Assembly: GCF_000526215.1 (NCBI RefSeq)
Contig: NZ_JAFQ01000004.1
Span: 7,130,001 to 7,194,000 of the forward strand
Direction: 5' to 3'
DNA length: 64,000 bases
Origin: Nocardia sp. BMG51109
GTDB lineage: Bacteria; Actinomycetota; Actinomycetes; Mycobacteriales; Mycobacteriaceae
Part shown: piece by piece, positions 8,039 through 16,508 of the stretch
Position numbering within the stretch: the stretch's first letter is position 1
How the letters are laid out: each line of letters begins with the position of its first letter
Position numbers and translations under genes: made by a program
The notes under the pieces: generated by a model
Seen by the model: the letters and a program-made list of their open reading frames with translations, nothing else
What the model was told of the DNA's origin: nothing
Database searches by the model: none

Positions 8039-9315
8039 GGCGTACCCACCACGCTCGGCAGCCAGGTCGCCAGCGCCGGAACCAGCATCACCAGAACCAG
8101 CACCACGACGGTGGCCGCGAGAAACGGTGTGTTGTACCGCAATACCTGCCATGCGTCGACCTTGGCGATGCGCGCCGCCACGACCAGCGACATGGCGACC
8201 GGCGGGGTCACCTGCCCGATGACCACGGTCAGGACGATGATCGCGCCGAAGTGGATCGGGTCGATCCCGACCTCGAGGATCGTCGGGAGCAGCACCGGCA
8301 TGATCACCGGGATCAGGGGATCGAACAGCATGCCCGCGACGACCGCCACCAGGGTGAGCACGACGATGTAGCCCAATCGGGTCTCGCCGGGCACGATCGC
8401 GGTGGCGAAGTCGGTCAGCAGTTCGGGCAGCCCGGCCATCGCGAACACGGCTCCGAGCGCCACCGACACCCCGACTATCAGCATCACCTCGCCGGTCAGC
8501 ACCGCGGCCTCGACGAAGCAGCGGTACAGCCTGCGCAGCCCTAGCGAGTGGTAGGCCACCATCGACACGACCACGGCGTACACGACGGCGAAGGCCCCGG
8601 CCTCGGTCGGGGTGAACACCCCGAAACTGATCCCGGCCAGGATGATGACCGGCACCCCGACGGCGGGGATCGCGCGCACCAGGCTGCGGCCGACCTCCGC
8701 CCACCGGAACGCGGTCCGTTCACCCCATCCGTTGCGCTTGGCCTGTATCCCGACGACGATCATGAGAACGGCCGCGAGCAGCAGCCCGGGCACGACGCCC
8801 GCGAAAAACAGTGTGCCCAGCGAGGTTCCGGTGGCCGCGGCGTAGAGGATCATCGGCGACGATGGCGGGATCAGCGGGCCGATTCCCGAGGACGACGCGG
8901 TCAGCGCCGCGGCATACGGTGTCGGATAGCCGCTGCGCCGCATCTGCGGAATGAGTGTCGAGCCGGTGCCGGCGAGGTCGGCGACCGACGTGCCGACCAT
9001 GCCCCCGAAGAACAGGCTGGCCGCAACGTTCACCTGGGCCAGTCCGCCGGGCAGCGAGCCGACCAGCGAGCGGGCGAAACCGAAGACGCGGTCGGCGATC
9101 CCGCCGGCGTTCATCACCACGCCGGCGAGAATGAACAGCGGCATCGCCAGCAGGACGAAACTACTCATCCCGTCGGCCACCTGCTGCGGGTACTGCATCA
9201 TCCACGCGCCGTCGAGCACGGCGTACAGGCCCACGCCCGCGGCCATGGCGACGATCAGCGGAGCGCCCACGACGAGCAGGACGACGATGGCGAGAAGGGT
9301 CAGCGCGAGTGTCAT
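8035..9315 (-). CDS. dctM: TRAP transporter large permease DctM
   Basis: A 426 aa integral membrane protein with about 12 hydrophobic segments, the ion-coupled channel subunit of a tripartite ATP-independent periplasmic-type (TRAP) transporter. Family landmarks are FFGGMVGTSVADLAGTGS, the GIGPLIPPSSPMILY loop, the EAGAFAVVYA segment and the late GQVTPPVAMSL loop that mirrors the first half. It starts at an ATG that overlaps the DctQ stop by four bases. With DctP and DctQ it should import a carboxylate using a sodium or proton gradient. In a Gram-positive the binding protein is expected to be membrane-anchored, as DctP is here. Confidence 0.93.
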   Translation of the reverse strand: MTLALTLLAIVVLLVVGAPLIVAMAAGVGLYAVLDGAWMMQYPQQVADGMSSFVLLAMPLFILAGVVMNAGGIADRVFGFARSLVGSLPGGLAQVNVAASLFFGGMVGTSVADLAGTGSTLIPQMRRSGYPTPYAAALTASSSGIGPLIPPSSPMILYAAATGTSLGTLFFAGVVPGLLLAAVLMIVVGIQAKRNGWGERTAFRWAEVGRSLVRAIPAVGVPVIILAGISFGVFTPTEAGAFAVVYAVVVSMVAYHSLGLRRLYRCFVEAAVLTGEVMLIVGVSVALGAVFAMAGLPELLTDFATAIVPGETRLGYIVVLTLVAVVAGMLFDPLIPVIMPVLLPTILEVGIDPIHFGAIIVLTVVIGQVTPPVAMSLVVAARIAKVDAWQVLRYNTPFLAATVVVLVLVMLVPALATWLPSVVGTP

Positions 9316-9863
9316 CGGCGGCCCTCCTCGGCGCCGCGCAGAATGATCGCCCGAGTGCCGGGAATCTGGCAGACGATCACCAGTGCGGCCAGCGCGGTCC
9401 CGACCGGGAGGGCGGCGGTGAAGAATCCTTGCGGCAGACGCAGATACGGCGTCGAGTCGCCGCCGAACACGAGGACGTACTGGTACGCGTACCACGCCAG
9501 ATGCAGCAGGACGAAGGCGCCGAGAACCTCGACGCACAGCGCGACCCAGGCCCGCAGCCGCGCGGGCAGGCGGTCGGTGAACGCGGTCACCGCGATCGAC
9601 TCGCGCCTGCGCACGCCGAGCACGAATCCGAACATGGTGAGCCACAACATCAGTCCGGTCACGATCTCCTCGGTCCAGCCGATCGGCGCGCCGGCGGCGA
9701 ACCGCAGCGTCGCGTTGGCGAACAGCAGGAGCGTAATCGCCGCCAGCGACAGCACCGCGAGCGCCTCGAGGACGCGATCGGCGATCGTGACCGACGCTGG
9801 TGCGGCGCCGATTTCGTCGTCCTGTTCGGCGTGATCCGGCGGGTGACGGTCGGTGGTGCTCAT
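9312..9863 (-). CDS. dctQ: TRAP transporter small permease DctQ
   Basis: A 183 aa membrane protein with four predicted transmembrane helices, the small subunit of the TRAP transporter. The second helix pair carries the family pattern WTEEIVTGLMLWLTMFG followed by the basic-acidic turn VRRRESIAVTAF. The N-terminal 25 residues are charged and cytoplasmic. Its ATG overlaps the stop of the upstream AMDase-like gene and its own stop overlaps the DctM start, so all transporter parts and the enzyme are co-translated. Confidence 0.9.
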   Translation of the reverse strand: MSTTDRHPPDHAEQDDEIGAAPASVTIADRVLEALAVLSLAAITLLLFANATLRFAAGAPIGWTEEIVTGLMLWLTMFGFVLGVRRRESIAVTAFTDRLPARLRAWVALCVEVLGAFVLLHLAWYAYQYVLVFGGDSTPYLRLPQGFFTAALPVGTALAALVIVCQIPGTRAIILRGAEEGRR

Positions 9864-10651
9864 GACGCCACCCCGGTCGCCGGTACCCGCGTCTCGAGCA
9901 GCGATCCGAATCCCGTTCTCGCGGCGTCGGTTCCGGTCAGCTCGAGCGCATACCAGAACGACGCCTGCACGGCGCTCACCACGGGCTTGCCCAGGGTCGC
10001 CTCGAGCGCGGCGATCGCGCCGACACTGGCGACGTTGGTGCAGCTGATGAATACCGCTGTCGCGTCGGGTGTGTCGGTGCGGACGGCGAGATCGTAGATC
10101 CGCTCCAGCGGCACCTCGGCGAGCTCGCGGTCGTCGGTGATGCCGAGCCCGACACTGCCGGCCACCGGGTGGCCGTTCTCGGTGAAGAAGGTCTCGGCTC
10201 GGCGGACGACCTCATCGCGGTAGGGCGTGACGAGCGTGATGGGTCCCGCGCCGACCGCGGCGAGGGCGGCGATGCTCGCGGTCGACGTGGTGGTGCATCG
10301 TCCGGTGAGTCCCGTCCACTCCTCCAGGTGTTCGACGAGCATGCGGTCCCAGGCGCTGCCGTGCAGGAACGAGGCGCTGGTTCCGCCGAAGACCAGCACG
10401 TCCAGGGGCGCCTGCGCCGCGAGTTCCGCTGCGGTGCGCAGCTGTTCGGAGCGCATCATCGCGTCGATGCCCTCGACGGTCACGCTCGGCAGCGTGACCC
10501 TGCTCGTGTGGATCGTCGCGTCCGTCGTTGCCATGGCGTACATTTCGGCTTCCATCAGCGTGCTGGAGGCCATGTAGATCAGGCCGATGCGGGTGGCGCT
10601 CTGCAACGAGGTGAGCAGCAGTGGCGGCCGCATGCGTTCTCCCGGGGTCAT
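9860..10651 (-). CDS. Arylmalonate decarboxylase / maleate isomerase family enzyme
   Basis: A 263 aa enzyme of the Asp/Glu racemase superfamily, in the branch with maleate cis-trans isomerase and arylmalonate decarboxylase. In two-cysteine members each half-domain contributes a cysteine. Here the first site reads FGGTSASF (glycine where the first cysteine would be, followed by Thr-Ser) and only the second site keeps it (ISCTNV). That single-cysteine, GTS-type arrangement is known from arylmalonate decarboxylase and argues against racemase or isomerase chemistry. It sits between dctP and dctQ with overlaps on both sides, so its substrate is probably the imported molecule itself, for example a malonate-type diacid. 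The specific reaction is inference. Confidence 0.8.
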   Translation of the reverse strand: MTPGERMRPPLLLTSLQSATRIGLIYMASSTLMEAEMYAMATTDATIHTSRVTLPSVTVEGIDAMMRSEQLRTAAELAAQAPLDVLVFGGTSASFLHGSAWDRMLVEHLEEWTGLTGRCTTTSTASIAALAAVGAGPITLVTPYRDEVVRRAETFFTENGHPVAGSVGLGITDDRELAEVPLERIYDLAVRTDTPDATAVFISCTNVASVGAIAALEATLGKPVVSAVQASFWYALELTGTDAARTGFGSLLETRVPATGVAS

Positions 10652-11646
10652 CGGCCGTACTCGGCGAGAACGCGGTTGGCGAAGTCACCGGGAATGCCGT
10701 CGGCGATGGTGTCGGTGACACCCCGTACCTTTTGCCTGAGCTCGGCCACGTCGGCCTCGTTGACGGCCATGCCGGCCTGCTCGAACCGGGTCACCAGGCT
10801 CTCGTCCGCCGCCGCGCCGGCACGGCGGCTCGTCTCGGCCGCCGCGGCCGCCGCGGCGCTCAGACCGTCCCGGGTCTCCGGCGACAGCCGCTGCCACGTC
10901 TTGTCGTTGACGACCAGATACACCGGGCTGTAGATGTGCGACGTCAGCGACAGGTACTTCTGTTTCTCGAAGAACGAGAACGCGTCGACGACCTTCAGCG
11001 GATTCTCCTGGCCGTCGAGGACGCCCTGATCGAGCGCGAGGTAGGCCTCGCCGAGATCCACCTGTGTCGGTGTGGCGCCGAGCGCCTCGAACAGGTCGAC
11101 CCGTGCGGGGCTGCCGGGGACGCGCACGCGCAGGCCCGCGAGATCGCTCGACGTGCGGATCGGGCGCCGGTTGTTGGTGATGTGGCGGAATCCGTTCTCG
11201 CCGTAGGCCAGGACCCGCGCACCGATCGAGTCGACGAGCGAATCGCTCATCTCGTCGCCGAACGGTCCGTCGAGAAATGCCGACGCCTTCTCGCGGTCGG
11301 TGAACAGGAACGGCACCTCCATGATGTCGAAGGTCGGATCGAGATTGGCCACGGAGCCGCTGACCGCCGCGACCGCGACGGCGCCGCCGCGCAGCGACTG
11401 GAGCACCGCCTCCTCGTCGCCGATCGCCCCGCCGGTGCGTATCTGCAGGTCCACGGTGTCGCCGAGCCGGTTTCGCGCCTCGTCCGCGAAGGCGAGCAGC
11501 ATGTCGGCGAGGGGGTCGCCCTGGGTAGTTTCCACGGCGAGGACCAGCTTGTTTCCCGAGCCGGATCCCGTCACGGCCGAGCACGCGGTGAGGACGAGCG
11601 CGGCGGTGAGACCACACGCCGCGGTGAGTTTCCGAAGTGATCTCAA
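10648..11646 (-). CDS. dctP: TRAP transporter solute-binding protein DctP
   Basis: A 332 aa extracytoplasmic solute receptor of the DctP family. I start it at a TTG (11646) with AGAAGGG eight bases upstream, because this puts a compact lipoprotein signal peptide at the N-terminus: basic residues, a hydrophobic core, then the lipobox LTAC near residue 22. The binding domain shows LRVRVPGSPARVDLFEALG, where the arginine normally clamps a substrate carboxylate, and ALDQGVLDGQENPL, both diagnostic. It is the first gene of the five-gene transporter operon. A longer in-frame start at 11769 would bury the signal peptide and coincides with the likely -35 box. Confidence 0.9.
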   Translation of the reverse strand: MRSLRKLTAACGLTAALVLTACSAVTGSGSGNKLVLAVETTQGDPLADMLLAFADEARNRLGDTVDLQIRTGGAIGDEEAVLQSLRGGAVAVAAVSGSVANLDPTFDIMEVPFLFTDREKASAFLDGPFGDEMSDSLVDSIGARVLAYGENGFRHITNNRRPIRTSSDLAGLRVRVPGSPARVDLFEALGATPTQVDLGEAYLALDQGVLDGQENPLKVVDAFSFFEKQKYLSLTSHIYSPVYLVVNDKTWQRLSPETRDGLSAAAAAAAETSRRAGAAADESLVTRFEQAGMAVNEADVAELRQKVRGVTDTIADGIPGDFANRVLAEYGR

Positions 11647-11740
11647 CGAATTTCCCTTCTGCGCGCACGGTTCTCCACCGGCTGCCGATCGCCCGCGGTG
11701 CACGGTCGGCCCCGTCCGGCCGAGTCCGCGGTCGGTGATC

Positions 11741-11769
11741 AGATTCCGGGAAATTCTGGATCGCGTCAA
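11741..11769 (-). promoter_or_regulatory. Probable promoter of the dctP operon
   Basis: Reading the minus strand, TTGACG (11769-11764) is followed after 17 bases by GAATCT (11746-11741), a fair sigma-70-type pair. It would start the transcript near 11734, leaving a leader of nearly 90 bases before dctP. Confidence 0.45.
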
Positions 11770-12311
11770 ATAGGGAAAAGAGAGCCGTTGGATCTGTTGT
11801 TCCGATGCGCGTTCCCGGGTTCGTCAATTGCCCATCGCGAAACGGTTGCGTAACGGTCCCTTTATTTTTCTGCTCTGTACTGTGGGGTTCGCAGAACGCG
11901 ATCGCCTCGGCCGCCGGAATGAATCCCGTGGCCGACCGTACCGGCTGCCGCGATGCGTGCTCACCACGATCTGCACATTCCGGTGAGGCGTGTCACCCGT
12001 TGCGCTATGAGCGCATGAAACGGTGCGCGGTTCGTGAGATCCGTATCGGCGCAACACCCTTCGCTGCACTACAAGTGCGCGGACAAGTTTCGAAACCATT
12101 CGGCACGAGTAACCGGAACGTAAAATCCGGCACACGGTTTTGAAGTTTTCGTTGCTGCATCTGTTCTGCGGATTCCGATGGTCTGGTCTTTTTGTTTGAC
12201 CGGGTATTCCGCCTGTGTAACGCTGCACTCTGCACGGTGCGGTCCGGCCGCGAAATCGGCCGATTCTGTGCTCGTCGACCCCACCCGGCTATGGAGAATG
12301 GAGTTTCGGTG
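11770..12311. other. Non-coding divergent control region
   Basis: No gene is seen in this stretch, which separates two divergently transcribed transporter operons. It is noticeably richer in A and T than its surroundings, especially near 11860-11880 and 12080-12210. A weak plus-strand pair, TTGACC at 12196-12201 and TAACGC at 12218-12223 (16-base spacing), may serve the ABC transporter operon. The ABC binding-protein gene also has GGAG eight bases before its ATG at 12312. Confidence 0.4.
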
Positions 12312-13319
12312 ATGGCTCGACTGTCCCGATCGAAACGTCTGTCGAGAACGGCGATCACCGTGATGCTGGCGGCAGGTCTCGGAGGATGCACGCTCGCGGG
12401 AAGCACCGAATCCGACCCGTCGAAGAAGTCGATCGATGTCGGATTCATGTACGACGTGCACGCGGCGAACGTCTGGACAATGGATCAGTGTGAATCGGAC
12501 ACCGTCAGCATCACCCTGACCCCCTTCAAACAGTTCGCCGAGATCCAGCGCGGGCTGGAGCGAGGGCAGCTGGACGCCGCGATGATGGGGTACCAGAACC
12601 TGGGGCAGATGCTGGACAACGGGTTCGAGGGTTTCCGGGCGGTCTCGGGCGTCTATCGCGGCGGCGAGCACATCGTCGTCCGCGCCGGATCGGGCATCAC
12701 ATCCTGGAATGATCTGCGCGGCAAGAAGATCGGTGTCCCGCCCAACAGTTTCGTCGAGATGCTGCTCCGCGCGTCGCTGCGGGAGGCGGGCGTCGACGTC
12801 GCCGGCGTCGAACTCGTCCCGTTCGCCGGGGCCGGACCTCCGCTGCAGACGGCTCTGCGCAACGGCGAGGTCGACGCGCTGGTCGCGTGGGAGCCGAACG
12901 GCGCCACCGCGATCACCGAAGGTTTCGGCGCGGCACCGCCTTTCGACATCCAGGACGGGAGCCTCGGCGATGCCACGAGCCTGATGTACGTCTCCAGTGC
13001 GCTGCACGGTGACCAGCAGGCGGTGGATGCCCTGGTGTCCTGCCTGCGCGACCGCACCGAGAAGCTCTCCGCCGACACCGGCCAGTGGGTCACCGCCCTG
13101 CAGGCGCGGACCGGGCTCGGCGACGACGTGGCACGCGCCGCTGTGCGGACCGGCACGATGGATATCGCGCTGCCGCAGGCCTCGGCCGAGCGGATCATCC
13201 GGGAGTTCGCCGCCAACGGGCTGCTGTCGGACACCAGCGGCCGCGTCGCGGAGTTCTTCGACTACGGACCGCTCGAACGCGTGACCGGCGCACCCGTCTC
13301 CGAGCTGGGGAAGGGGTGA
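12312..13319 (+). CDS. ABC transporter substrate-binding lipoprotein (SsuA/TauA/NMT1-like)
   Basis: A 335 aa lipoprotein of the nitrate/sulfonate/taurine or thiamine-precursor (NMT1/SsuA-like) binding-protein group. The N-terminus is basic, then hydrophobic, with lipobox LGGC. The mature part shows the group pattern: a DAAMMGYQNLGQML segment, VVRAGSGITSWNDLRGKKIGVPPNS, and GEVDALVAWEPNG. The ATG at 12312 follows GGAG by eight bases; an adjacent GTG (12309) and an upstream ATG (12291) are alternatives. Permease and ATPase genes follow directly. The ligand could be a sulfonate, an organic acid or a pyrimidine precursor and cannot be told from sequence. Confidence 0.87.
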   Translation: MARLSRSKRLSRTAITVMLAAGLGGCTLAGSTESDPSKKSIDVGFMYDVHAANVWTMDQCESDTVSITLTPFKQFAEIQRGLERGQLDAAMMGYQNLGQMLDNGFEGFRAVSGVYRGGEHIVVRAGSGITSWNDLRGKKIGVPPNSFVEMLLRASLREAGVDVAGVELVPFAGAGPPLQTALRNGEVDALVAWEPNGATAITEGFGAAPPFDIQDGSLGDATSLMYVSSALHGDQQAVDALVSCLRDRTEKLSADTGQWVTALQARTGLGDDVARAAVRTGTMDIALPQASAERIIREFAANGLLSDTSGRVAEFFDYGPLERVTGAPVSELGKG

Positions 13320-13324
13320 CCGGG

Positions 13325-14167
13325 ATGTCCACGGTCGCCGACACGGCGGAGTCGCCGCCGGTCGAGGCCCCCGGCCGCCGCCGGTTCCGGCCGCGGCTCG
13401 AATACCTCATCGTCCCGGGTCTGCTCGTCGTGCTGTGGGAGCTCGCGGTCGTCGGCGGCCTGATCGACGAACGGTCGCTCCCGGCGCCCCACACCGCCGT
13501 GCGGACGTGGTGGACGTGGGTCTTCGGCAGCGGCGGCTCGGTGGCCGGATCCTACAGCGGGACATGGTTTTCCGCCGTGTTCGCCAGCACGCAGCGCGTG
13601 GTCCTCGGGTTCCTGATCTCCGCCGCGGCCGGGACGGTGGTCGGGCTGCTGATCGGATGGTCGCGGTGGGCGCGGGTGCTGCTGCAGCCGGTCATCGACA
13701 TTCTGCGGCCGATCCCGACCACCGCGTGGGTTCCCTTCGCCGTCATCTTCTTCGGCATCCAGCCGACGGCCTCGATCTTCCTCATCGCCCTGGGATGCTT
13801 CCCGCCGATCGTGCTCAACGCGGCGGCCGGCGCGGTGTCGACCCCGAAGGTGCTGGTGTCGGCGGCGCGGATGCTGGGCACGAGTTCGCGAATGACGTTG
13901 TGGCGGGTCGCATTACCGTCCGCGCTGCCGTCGATCCTGACGGGGCTGCGGGTCGGGCTGGCGCTGGCGTGGGTTCTGGTCATCGTGTCGGAGATGGTCG
14001 CCGTGAAATCGGGGCTCGGCTTCAGCCTCTGGGACGCCTACTACTTCGGACGAATGGATGTGATCGTGGTGGCGATGGTGACGATCGGATTGCTGGGGTA
14101 CGCCTCCGACAAGGTGCTCGGGGTCGTCGCGAAGCCGGTGATGAGGTGGTCTCCCGATGTCCGTTGA
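13325..14167 (+). CDS. ABC transporter permease (SsuC/TauC-like)
   Basis: A 280 aa permease with about six transmembrane helices, of the binding-protein-dependent type. The cytoplasmic coupling (EAA) loop is clear: AARMLGTSSRMTLWRVALP followed by SALPSILTGLRVG. A charged N-terminal segment of about 35 residues precedes the first helix. The ATG at 13325 has GAAGGGG eight bases upstream; a GTG at 13316 overlapping the previous stop is also possible. It forms the membrane channel for the binding protein upstream and the ATPase downstream. Confidence 0.9.
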   Translation: MSTVADTAESPPVEAPGRRRFRPRLEYLIVPGLLVVLWELAVVGGLIDERSLPAPHTAVRTWWTWVFGSGGSVAGSYSGTWFSAVFASTQRVVLGFLISAAAGTVVGLLIGWSRWARVLLQPVIDILRPIPTTAWVPFAVIFFGIQPTASIFLIALGCFPPIVLNAAAGAVSTPKVLVSAARMLGTSSRMTLWRVALPSALPSILTGLRVGLALAWVLVIVSEMVAVKSGLGFSLWDAYYFGRMDVIVVAMVTIGLLGYASDKVLGVVAKPVMRWSPDVR

Positions 14168-14948
14168 GTACGACAGCATGACGCGAGACGCGGTGGCGCC
14201 GCCGGCGGCGATGATCAGCTGTACAAAGCTGGGCAAGACCTTTCGGACCGGGAACGGGACGTTCGTCGCGCTCGACGGTGTCGACCTCGATGTCGCGACC
14301 GACGAGTTCGTCACCGTTCTGGGCCCGTCCGGATGCGGGAAGTCGACGCTGATGAACATGATGGCGGGCTTCGAATCGCCCACGGCGGGTTCACTGTTCG
14401 TCGACGGCAGCCCGGTCGGCGGCCCCTCCCCCGACAAGGGCGTGGTGTTCCAGGATTTCGCCTTGTTCCCGTGGCTTTCGGTGCGCCGGAATGTCGGATA
14501 CGGGCTGCGCGAGAAGGGAATCCGGAAGTCCGAGGCGGCACGACTGGTGACCGAGATGCTCGAGCTGGTCGGCCTGGAGCAGGTGGCCGACCACTACCCT
14601 CATCAACTGTCCGGCGGTATGAAACAGCGTGTGTCGCTGGCGCGTGTGCTGGCCATCGACCCGAAGATCCTGCTCATGGACGAGCCGTTCGGCGCCCTCG
14701 ACGAACAGCGGCGCGTGCAGTTGCAGGACGAGCTGCTGCGGATCTGGGAACAGCGCCGCAAGACGGCCGTGTTCATCACCCACTCCATCGAGGAGGCGAT
14801 CGCGCTCGGCGACCGCGTGGTGGTGATGGCCGCAAATCCGGGACGCATCAAGACGATCGTGCCGATCCCGCTGGACCGCCCGCGCGACCGGACCTCCTCG
14901 GAGTTCAACGAACTGCGCAAGCATGTGACCGCGGAGCTGTGGTCTTGA
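14157..14948 (+). CDS. ABC transporter ATP-binding protein (SsuB/TauB-like)
   Basis: A 263 aa ATPase with all motifs intact: Walker A GPSGCGKST, Q-loop VFQDFALFPW, signature LSGGMKQR, Walker B ILLMDEPFGALD and the H-loop FITHS. The order and spacing match the nitrate/sulfonate/taurine importer ATPases. It overlaps the permease gene by 11 bases, indicating translational coupling. The three-gene importer is complete. Confidence 0.93.
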   Translation: MSVEYDSMTRDAVAPPAAMISCTKLGKTFRTGNGTFVALDGVDLDVATDEFVTVLGPSGCGKSTLMNMMAGFESPTAGSLFVDGSPVGGPSPDKGVVFQDFALFPWLSVRRNVGYGLREKGIRKSEAARLVTEMLELVGLEQVADHYPHQLSGGMKQRVSLARVLAIDPKILLMDEPFGALDEQRRVQLQDELLRIWEQRRKTAVFITHSIEEAIALGDRVVVMAANPGRIKTIVPIPLDRPRDRTSSEFNELRKHVTAELWS

Positions 14949-14950
14949 AG

Positions 14951-15102
14951 GCCGTAGTTCCGAGCAGCTGCGGTCCTGAGCAACCATGGCCCCGAGCACC
15001 AGCGTCCTCGAACAACCGTGGCCCGAGCAGCAGCGGTCCCGAGCAACCGCGATCCCGAGCAGCAGCGGCCTGAGATGCCGTGGCCCTGAGAAGTTGTGGT
15101 TT
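14951..15102. repeat. Degenerate 15-17 bp tandem repeat
   Basis: Between the ABC ATPase stop and the dehydrogenase gene lie about nine imperfect copies of a unit close to CCCGAGCAGCAGCGGT, with variants such as CCTGAGCAACCATGGC and CTCGAACAACCGTGGC. Copies differ by substitutions and one-base length changes. No unique spacers separate them, so this is a decayed minisatellite and not a CRISPR array. Confidence 0.6.
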
Positions 15103-15114
15103 GAAAGGAGGCCG

Positions 15115-16134
15115 ATGCGCACGCCGATCGTTCTCAGCACCAGTCCCGCCGGCGTGGTGCTGCCCATCCACCGAACCGCGACCGACCTGCCCCCGCACGA
15201 ACTGCGGTTCTTCGAGCCGGGGTCGCGAGAACTGACAGACCACATCGCCGAGGCAGACTTCGTTCTCGGCGACTGGACCGGCACGACGCGCCTGGACGCA
15301 AAGGCATTGCACGCGGCACGGCACTGCCGCCTCATCGTGCAGCCGACGGCCGGACACGACTCGATCGACACCGAAACCGCTGCCGCCCTGGGTATTCCGG
15401 TCGCCAACATCCCGGGCGCCAATGCCCGCGCGGTCTCCGAGTGGACCGTGATGGCGATGCTGATGCTGGCCAAGAACGTCGTCCGCAACCACCACCGTAC
15501 GGCGGACGGCGAGTGGCCCATGGTCGAAGCGGCGGCGGAGGGAGTGCGCGACCTCGCCGACTGCACGGTCGGCATCGTCGGCCTGGGCAGGATCGGCCGC
15601 AACGTCGCCCGCCTCCTGCACGCCTTCGGCGTCGAACCGATCCACTACTGGCACCGGCGACCGGTAGCACCCGACCCCACGGCACCGGCCACCCTCGAGT
15701 ACGTCCCCGACCTCGACGACCTGCTGACCCGCTGCGAGATCGTCACCCTCCACATACCACTGACCCCGGACACCCGCGGCCTCATCGACTCCCGCCGGCT
15801 ACGCCTCCTCGGCCCGGCCGGCGTCCTGATCAACACCGCCCGCGGCGGAATCGTCGACGAGACCGCCCTTCACACCGCGCTACGCAACCGCGAGATCAAA
15901 GCCGCAGCCCTGGACGTCTTCTCGCAAGAGCCCCCACCGACCATCACCCGCTGGTCCACCCTCGACAACGTCCTCCTCTCCCCCCACCTCGCCGGTTCCA
16001 CGATCGAAGCCCGTCACGCGATGGTGCGACGAGCACTCACCGCCCTGGCCGAGGGCCTCCGGGGCGAGCTACCGGCTTCCGTGGTCAACGGCGTGACTGC
16101 CCTGAGATCCGCGAACGTACCGGGTCGCTACTGA
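15115..16134 (+). CDS. D-2-hydroxyacid dehydrogenase family protein
   Basis: A 339 aa NAD-dependent dehydrogenase of the D-isomer 2-hydroxyacid family, related to phosphoglycerate and hydroxypyruvate/glyoxylate reductases. The Rossmann motif is GLGRIGR, and the catalytic trio is visible as arginine in NTARGG, glutamate in FSQEPPP and histidine in SPHLAG. The ATG at 15115 follows AAAGGAGG by only three bases, tight but without a better alternative nearby. It follows the ABC importer at 166 bases with a repeat tract between, so it may use the imported compound or may be separately transcribed. Confidence 0.88.
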   Translation: MRTPIVLSTSPAGVVLPIHRTATDLPPHELRFFEPGSRELTDHIAEADFVLGDWTGTTRLDAKALHAARHCRLIVQPTAGHDSIDTETAAALGIPVANIPGANARAVSEWTVMAMLMLAKNVVRNHHRTADGEWPMVEAAAEGVRDLADCTVGIVGLGRIGRNVARLLHAFGVEPIHYWHRRPVAPDPTAPATLEYVPDLDDLLTRCEIVTLHIPLTPDTRGLIDSRRLRLLGPAGVLINTARGGIVDETALHTALRNREIKAAALDVFSQEPPPTITRWSTLDNVLLSPHLAGSTIEARHAMVRRALTALAEGLRGELPASVVNGVTALRSANVPGRY

Positions 16135-16508
16135 TCCGTCTGCACGGCAACGCAATTCGCGCGCAGGTCACCGCTCCCGATGTACGAGCCACTCTGATCT
16201 CAGTCGCGGACGACGCCTCGACGTGCGCCCACCGCCGTCAGGAACGTCGTGCATCGCAACAACTTCGACTACCTCGCGACCCAGATGACCGCCGCCTGCG
16301 GACCGCGAACGACCATGGCGACAACGGTGCCCACCGACTTCGAACTACTTGCCCGGAACTCGGCCTGACTGGTCGACACGCCAGTCACCGGCCCCTACAA
16401 TTGCCCGTCCCCGCTGAACACGATACGGTCGAACCGAGCTGAACGGGGCGGGAGCCGGTCGACCCGGTCGGCGATGTTCCGACCAACCACCGGCAGCGAG
16501 GGGATCGC
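16135..16508. other. Intergenic region without a recognisable gene
   Basis: Several short frames are open here because of the high GC content, but none has a ribosome binding site with a plausible protein. The stretch just before the DUF3558 gene carries GAGGGGAT, which serves as its ribosome binding site. Confidence 0.5.
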
